Below are positions 5,306-8,403 of a stretch of DNA of 8,403 bases, piece by piece. Position 1 is the stretch's first letter; each line of letters starts with the position of its first letter. The notes under the pieces were generated by a model that was not told where the DNA came from, made no database searches, and worked only from the letters and a program-made list of their open reading frames with translations. The DNA is from Gammaproteobacteria bacterium (lineage in GTDB: Bacteria; Pseudomonadota; Gammaproteobacteria; BMS3Bbin11), in assembly GCA_030597275.1 (NCBI GenBank), contig JAUVSB010000056.1:1-8403 (forward strand), in the 5' to 3' direction. The translations under genes were made by a program, and so were the position numbers.

Positions 5306-6657
5306 GCAAAAAACCACCCCGCTATATCTGGGTTCCATTGATTATTGCTCTTATCAGCGTTCCTGCAGGATTTATCTACGTTAACTGGAACAAGGGCGGC
5401 GAAGGTGCAGGACTATATTCCAGGCAATGGTTGCCAGAAGCTATATTTGCCTACTGGAACCCGAAAGAATTTTACCAGTCGGTAGACACTGTAGTCGGTG
5501 AATTCAGTGGTGAACAATGTATCGAATGCCATAGTGCGTTAACACCCGGCATAGTCAACGACTGGAAGAAATCACTTCATTCACAGCTTAGTGAAAAAGT
5601 TTTTTGCAACGACTGCCACGGCAGTAACCATGAACAATTACATATGCCTACACCGGATGTATGTGGTAGTTGTCATACAACACAACATGAACAGTTTCAG
5701 GATGAAAAGCGTTTTGGTTTTCCAAGTCATGCTCTGGCAATGGAACGCGCACTGGATGCAAAACATTTTGTCGATAAACCCAAGGCGGAAGTAACCGCTT
5801 GTTTACAGTGTCACTCGGTTGCAACAAAATGCGACTCCTGTCATACCCGCCACAAATTCAGTGCGGCTGAAGCACGTCGACCGGAAGCCTGTCTTACCTG
5901 CCATAGCGGACCGCCTCACCCTGATGATGAAACCTATTTTCATTCCAAACATGGTCAGTTATATCTTGCTGAAGGCGAAACCTGGGACTGGTCAAAACCT
6001 CTTAGAAAAGGTAACTATCCTGCACCTACCTGCGCTTACTGTCATATGGATGAAGGTAAGCACCAGGTAGCAAACAAATCGATCTGGAAATTTGGCATAA
6101 AACAGATTAATCCACTGACTTCAGGTAATGAAATCAAGCGTAAGCAATGGATTAATCTATGCAGCGATTGTCATGAAGCCGACTGGTCAGAAGACAGGCT
6201 GAAAGAAATGGATAAAGAACGTAAACGAGCCTGGAACAAGTTATACCTCGCTGAAAAAATCCTGAAGGAATTGCGTGCGGATAATTACCTGTACCCGTTG
6301 GCAAAAGAACGGCCGCCATATCCCACCGATTCAGCGAAGGATCTAATGCAGTACGAACGTATTGGTTTTTTTGAGGGGCAGGCATCTGCTTTCTATAATA
6401 CTTCTGCCATAGAGCGTGACTATTTTGAAATGTGGTACTTTGAGAACCTGGCCGCATATAAAGGTTCTGCCCATGGGGATCCTTCTTTCATCATCAAAGG
6501 ACATGATGCCATGGACAAGAGCCTGGAAAAAATAAAACGCAAGGCTGAAAAACTCCATACTCTCGGTGAAGACGAGAAAGATAAGGGAAGACGAGAAAAT
6601 CCTGAAAAGCTTTGGTTCAATGGCGAATATACTGAATACAACAGGGAGCATAACTAA
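5302..6657 (+). CDS. Membrane-anchored octahaem cytochrome c, hydroxylamine oxidoreductase (HAO) family
   Basis: A 451-residue protein with an N-terminal membrane anchor (about 7-28, YIWVPLIIALISVPAGFIYV) and eight CxxCH haem motifs at residues 73, 102, 121, 167, 177, 197, 244 and 287. Spacing and flanking words follow the HAO family: ECHSALTPGIVNDW at haem 1, then CDSCHTRHKFSAAEARRPEA running into CLTCH at haems 5-6, a SKHG after haem 6, and CAYCHM at haem 7. In HAO, haem 4 (here CLQCH, 167-171) is the catalytic one and is cross-linked to a tyrosine near the C-terminus. Y374 in ERDYFEMWY sits in the corresponding region, which would favour oxidative chemistry such as hydroxylamine or hydrazine oxidation if it is the true equivalent. 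Homologues without this tyrosine act as reductases. No CxxCK motif is present, arguing against NrfA-type nitrite reductase. No Shine-Dalgarno is visible; initiation probably depends on the ATGA overlap. The substrate is not determined. Confidence 0.9.
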   Translation: MSKKPPRYIWVPLIIALISVPAGFIYVNWNKGGEGAGLYSRQWLPEAIFAYWNPKEFYQSVDTVVGEFSGEQCIECHSALTPGIVNDWKKSLHSQLSEKVFCNDCHGSNHEQLHMPTPDVCGSCHTTQHEQFQDEKRFGFPSHALAMERALDAKHFVDKPKAEVTACLQCHSVATKCDSCHTRHKFSAAEARRPEACLTCHSGPPHPDDETYFHSKHGQLYLAEGETWDWSKPLRKGNYPAPTCAYCHMDEGKHQVANKSIWKFGIKQINPLTSGNEIKRKQWINLCSDCHEADWSEDRLKEMDKERKRAWNKLYLAEKILKELRADNYLYPLAKERPPYPTDSAKDLMQYERIGFFEGQASAFYNTSAIERDYFEMWYFENLAAYKGSAHGDPSFIIKGHDAMDKSLEKIKRKAEKLHTLGEDEKDKGRRENPEKLWFNGEYTEYNREHN

Positions 6658-7568
6658 TGCTTGCCTGCTTCTGTCACTTTTTGTTCTTAATGCAAAGATG
6701 CGGAGCTACTGAGAATATTGCTAATGCTAACTGTAGGTGCGGCTTCACCTATGTTCGTCAGATTTTTTACATTTTCATAGTAAGTATGTTCAGCTCACAG
6801 GTTTTCGCCGATAAAAATATAGTTCCGACATCAATAATTTCCGAAAACAAGGTCTGCATCCAATGCCACGAAAATGAAAACAAACAATTGATCAATGACT
6901 GGCGTAACAGTGCCCATGCAAAAATAATACCTGTCGTTGACTGTATTAGTTGCCATGGTGGTATTCATGAAGATGCTGTTGTCAAATCACGCCACGATCA
7001 AACTTGTATACCATGCCATGGTGGAAAAGAAGCCTCTGTTGTACATAGCTATTCAAGCTCAAAACACGGCACATTAATGAAACTGGAAAAAAATAGTTAT
7101 GACTGGAACCTGCCCTTTGTCTTAGCAAATTATCGTGCACCCGGATGCGGTTACTGCCATATGCATAAGAGTAATCATAACGTGAGTACGACTGTAAGAC
7201 ATGATCTTATGAACGATCTGGAAACGAAATATGTTACAGATAGCATGAGTACTGTATGCCAGGATTGTCATTCACCCCGCTATATCAGCCGCTTGTTTAG
7301 CAATGGTGAGGGCATGCTTGAGATTGCCCGCAAAAAATACCGTGAAGCGAATAATCTGATCGAGCAGGCAACAACAGAATTCGGTGCAGAAAAACTGGCG
7401 ACTGCCAACAGGCAATTAATGAAAATGCAGCAGCATCTAAGAAATGTTTATCTTGGTGCCGGCCATCAATCACCTGATTATCAATGGTGGCACGGCCAGC
7501 CTGCACTGGATGGTGATTTGTTGCGCATCAAGGACAATCTTGGCGAGTTACGTCGTCTGGGCAAATGA
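6657..7568 (+). CDS. Pentahaem HAO-family cytochrome lacking the catalytic haem segment
   Basis: A 303-residue secreted or membrane-associated cytochrome with five CxxCH motifs at residues 67, 96, 117, 164 and 201. It aligns with the neighbouring octahaem protein in order: haem 1 context (CIQCHENENKQLINDW), haem 2 (CISCHGG), then a motif whose downstream context (SSSKHGTL) matches haem 6, followed by haem 7 (CGYCHM) and haem 8 (CQDCH). The octahaem block carrying haems 4 and 5, with haems 3 and 6 merged into one, is absent. The C-terminal RNVYLGAGHQSPDYQWWHG resembles the octahaem AYKGSAHGDPSFIIKGH, but the nearby stretch has no counterpart to its YFEMWY. It probably carries electrons rather than catalysing. 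The start at ATG 6657 (TAATG overlap) has GGGAG at 6644-6648. The export signal appears at about residues 34-51, ending VFA, after an odd cysteine-bearing leader, so the true start could be later, for example ATG 6690. Confidence 0.82.
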   Translation: MLACFCHFLFLMQRCGATENIANANCRCGFTYVRQIFYIFIVSMFSSQVFADKNIVPTSIISENKVCIQCHENENKQLINDWRNSAHAKIIPVVDCISCHGGIHEDAVVKSRHDQTCIPCHGGKEASVVHSYSSSKHGTLMKLEKNSYDWNLPFVLANYRAPGCGYCHMHKSNHNVSTTVRHDLMNDLETKYVTDSMSTVCQDCHSPRYISRLFSNGEGMLEIARKKYREANNLIEQATTEFGAEKLATANRQLMKMQQHLRNVYLGAGHQSPDYQWWHGQPALDGDLLRIKDNLGELRRLGK

Positions 7569-7575
7569 TACTGAT

Positions 7576-8403
7576 ATGAGAAAACGTTATTTTATAATTA
7601 TTATTCTCGGATTCATCATCTTTTTATCATGGCGCTTCATTCGCCCGATGAATATATTCGTTATCGACGATCGTTTCGCCGAGCCAGTAATCACATCCCA
7701 GGTGCCTGAAATATTAGGCAAGTTGAAAGCCGAAGAGTGTGCTGTCTGTCACAGGGAATTTTATACGGAATGGCAGACGACCATACACAGCCAGGCCTGG
7801 ACTGACCCCTATTTTCAGGCCGACTGGAAGTTTGATAATAGCCAGCATATCTGCCGTTCGTGCCACACCCCGCTAGACCGACAGTTGCCACATAAAGTTC
7901 TGGGTTACCGTGATAGAGACAAGTATGATCCCATCATGGAGGATAACCCGGATTTTGATCCTGAACTTCAGCATGAAGGTGTGACCTGTGCAGCCTGTCA
8001 CTACCGCGACGGGAAAATAGTGGGTGTACTCGGTAATACCAATACACCGCATCCGGTAAAGAAACTGGACAGCGCGAATGAGGTCTGTGTCCGCTGCCAT
8101 GTTGTGGAGGGGGATCGCTGGGATACTTTCTTCCGTTTCCCACCCTGTGGCACGGTCGCTGAGATTCAATCATCCAGTAATGTCGATAACAATGTTGGTG
8201 AATTATCGGTTAAAGATATCGCCTCATTAGGTTGTGTTGAATGCCATATGCCTGCTGTTGAGCGACCGCTGGTAGAGGGTGGGGTTGTACGCAATGCGCG
8301 GCAGCACCTGTGGCGGGGCGGGCATGATCCTGAGATGGTCAAAAAAGCGTTTACCGCTGATCTATTTGAACGGGCATTAACAAAGAAGAATAAAAGGAAA
8401 TTC
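7576..8403 (+). CDS. Partial multihaem cytochrome c (cytochrome c554-like), 3' end outside window
   Basis: An open frame from ATG 7576 runs 276 codons to the window edge without a stop. The protein starts MRKRYFIIIILGFIIFLSWR, a basic N-terminus followed by an uncleaved-looking membrane anchor (about 5-19). Five CxxCH motifs follow at residues 55 (CAVCH), 93 (CRSCH), 138 (CAACH), 171 (CVRCH) and 220 (CVECH). Around them are words typical of cytochrome c554-type multihaem proteins: EFYTEWQTTIHSQAW after haem 1, LQHEGVTCAACHYRDGK at haem 3, and an RGGHDPEM histidine after haem 5 that may ligate a haem. It starts seven bases after the pentahaem gene, with no clear ribosome site, so it is probably in the same operon. 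In ammonia oxidisers cytochrome c554 takes electrons from HAO, and a similar partner role is a reasonable inference here. The total length, haem number and C-terminal domain are unknown. Its DNA is more GC-rich than the two genes before it. Confidence 0.85.
   Translation, partial: MRKRYFIIIILGFIIFLSWRFIRPMNIFVIDDRFAEPVITSQVPEILGKLKAEECAVCHREFYTEWQTTIHSQAWTDPYFQADWKFDNSQHICRSCHTPLDRQLPHKVLGYRDRDKYDPIMEDNPDFDPELQHEGVTCAACHYRDGKIVGVLGNTNTPHPVKKLDSANEVCVRCHVVEGDRWDTFFRFPPCGTVAEIQSSSNVDNNVGELSVKDIASLGCVECHMPAVERPLVEGGVVRNARQHLWRGGHDPEMVKKAFTADLFERALTKKNKRKF

Noticed and set aside
5302..6657. NrfA-type or octahaem nitrite reductase identity for the octahaem protein
   Set aside because: No CxxCK active-site motif is present, and the flanking words match the HAO family.
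1..8403. CRISPR array, tRNA, insertion sequence or phage genes
   Set aside because: I saw no regularly spaced direct repeats, cloverleaf, transposase-like protein or phage protein in either strand.

Overview
The window reads as one arm of a bacterial chromosome, most likely from a Gram-negative proteobacterium, perhaps a sulfur- or nitrogen-cycling gammaproteobacterium. The grounds are exported c-type cytochromes, an NapH-type membrane ferredoxin, a DsrE-like fragment and typical proteobacterial Shine-Dalgarno sites. This placement is inferred from gene content only. All nine supported genes are on the + strand. I see no tRNA, rRNA, CRISPR array or insertion sequence.

Left part (1-2592): two palindromes and a weak promoter-like pair precede a DUF1499 membrane protein (146-913). 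It is followed by a short DsrE/SHOCT chimera (947-1180), a cysteine-free HMA-like protein (1234-1461) and an exported metallo-beta-lactamase-fold protein (1666-2592). The MBL-fold protein has lost the first metal-binding motif, the HMA-like protein lacks its metal-binding cysteines, and the chimera keeps only the start of a DsrE fold. The gaps between these genes hold several clean inverted repeats.

Right part (2688-8403): a tight electron-transfer cluster. A single 803-residue gene fuses an NapH/CcoG-type membrane polyferredoxin to a complete GltD-type FAD/NAD(P)H oxidoreductase. It overlaps by ATGA a small exported single-span protein (5096-5305). That overlaps by ATGA an octahaem cytochrome of the hydroxylamine oxidoreductase (HAO) family (5302-6657). 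A TAATG overlap leads to a pentahaem paralogue of that HAO-like protein (6657-7568), from which the catalytic haem segment is missing. Seven bases later begins another membrane-anchored multihaem cytochrome (7576 onward) with five haem motifs, still open at the window edge.

Hypothesis: the fusion protein passes electrons between cytoplasmic NAD(P)H and the membrane or periplasm. The small membrane protein and three cytochromes (8 + 5 + at least 5 haems) carry them to or from an octahaem active site acting on a small nitrogen (or sulfur) compound. The individual families are known. The combination, especially the NapH-GltD fusion next to a full HAO-like protein and its catalytically emptied paralogue, is the part most worth a second look. 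Direction of electron flow and substrate cannot be read from the sequence.
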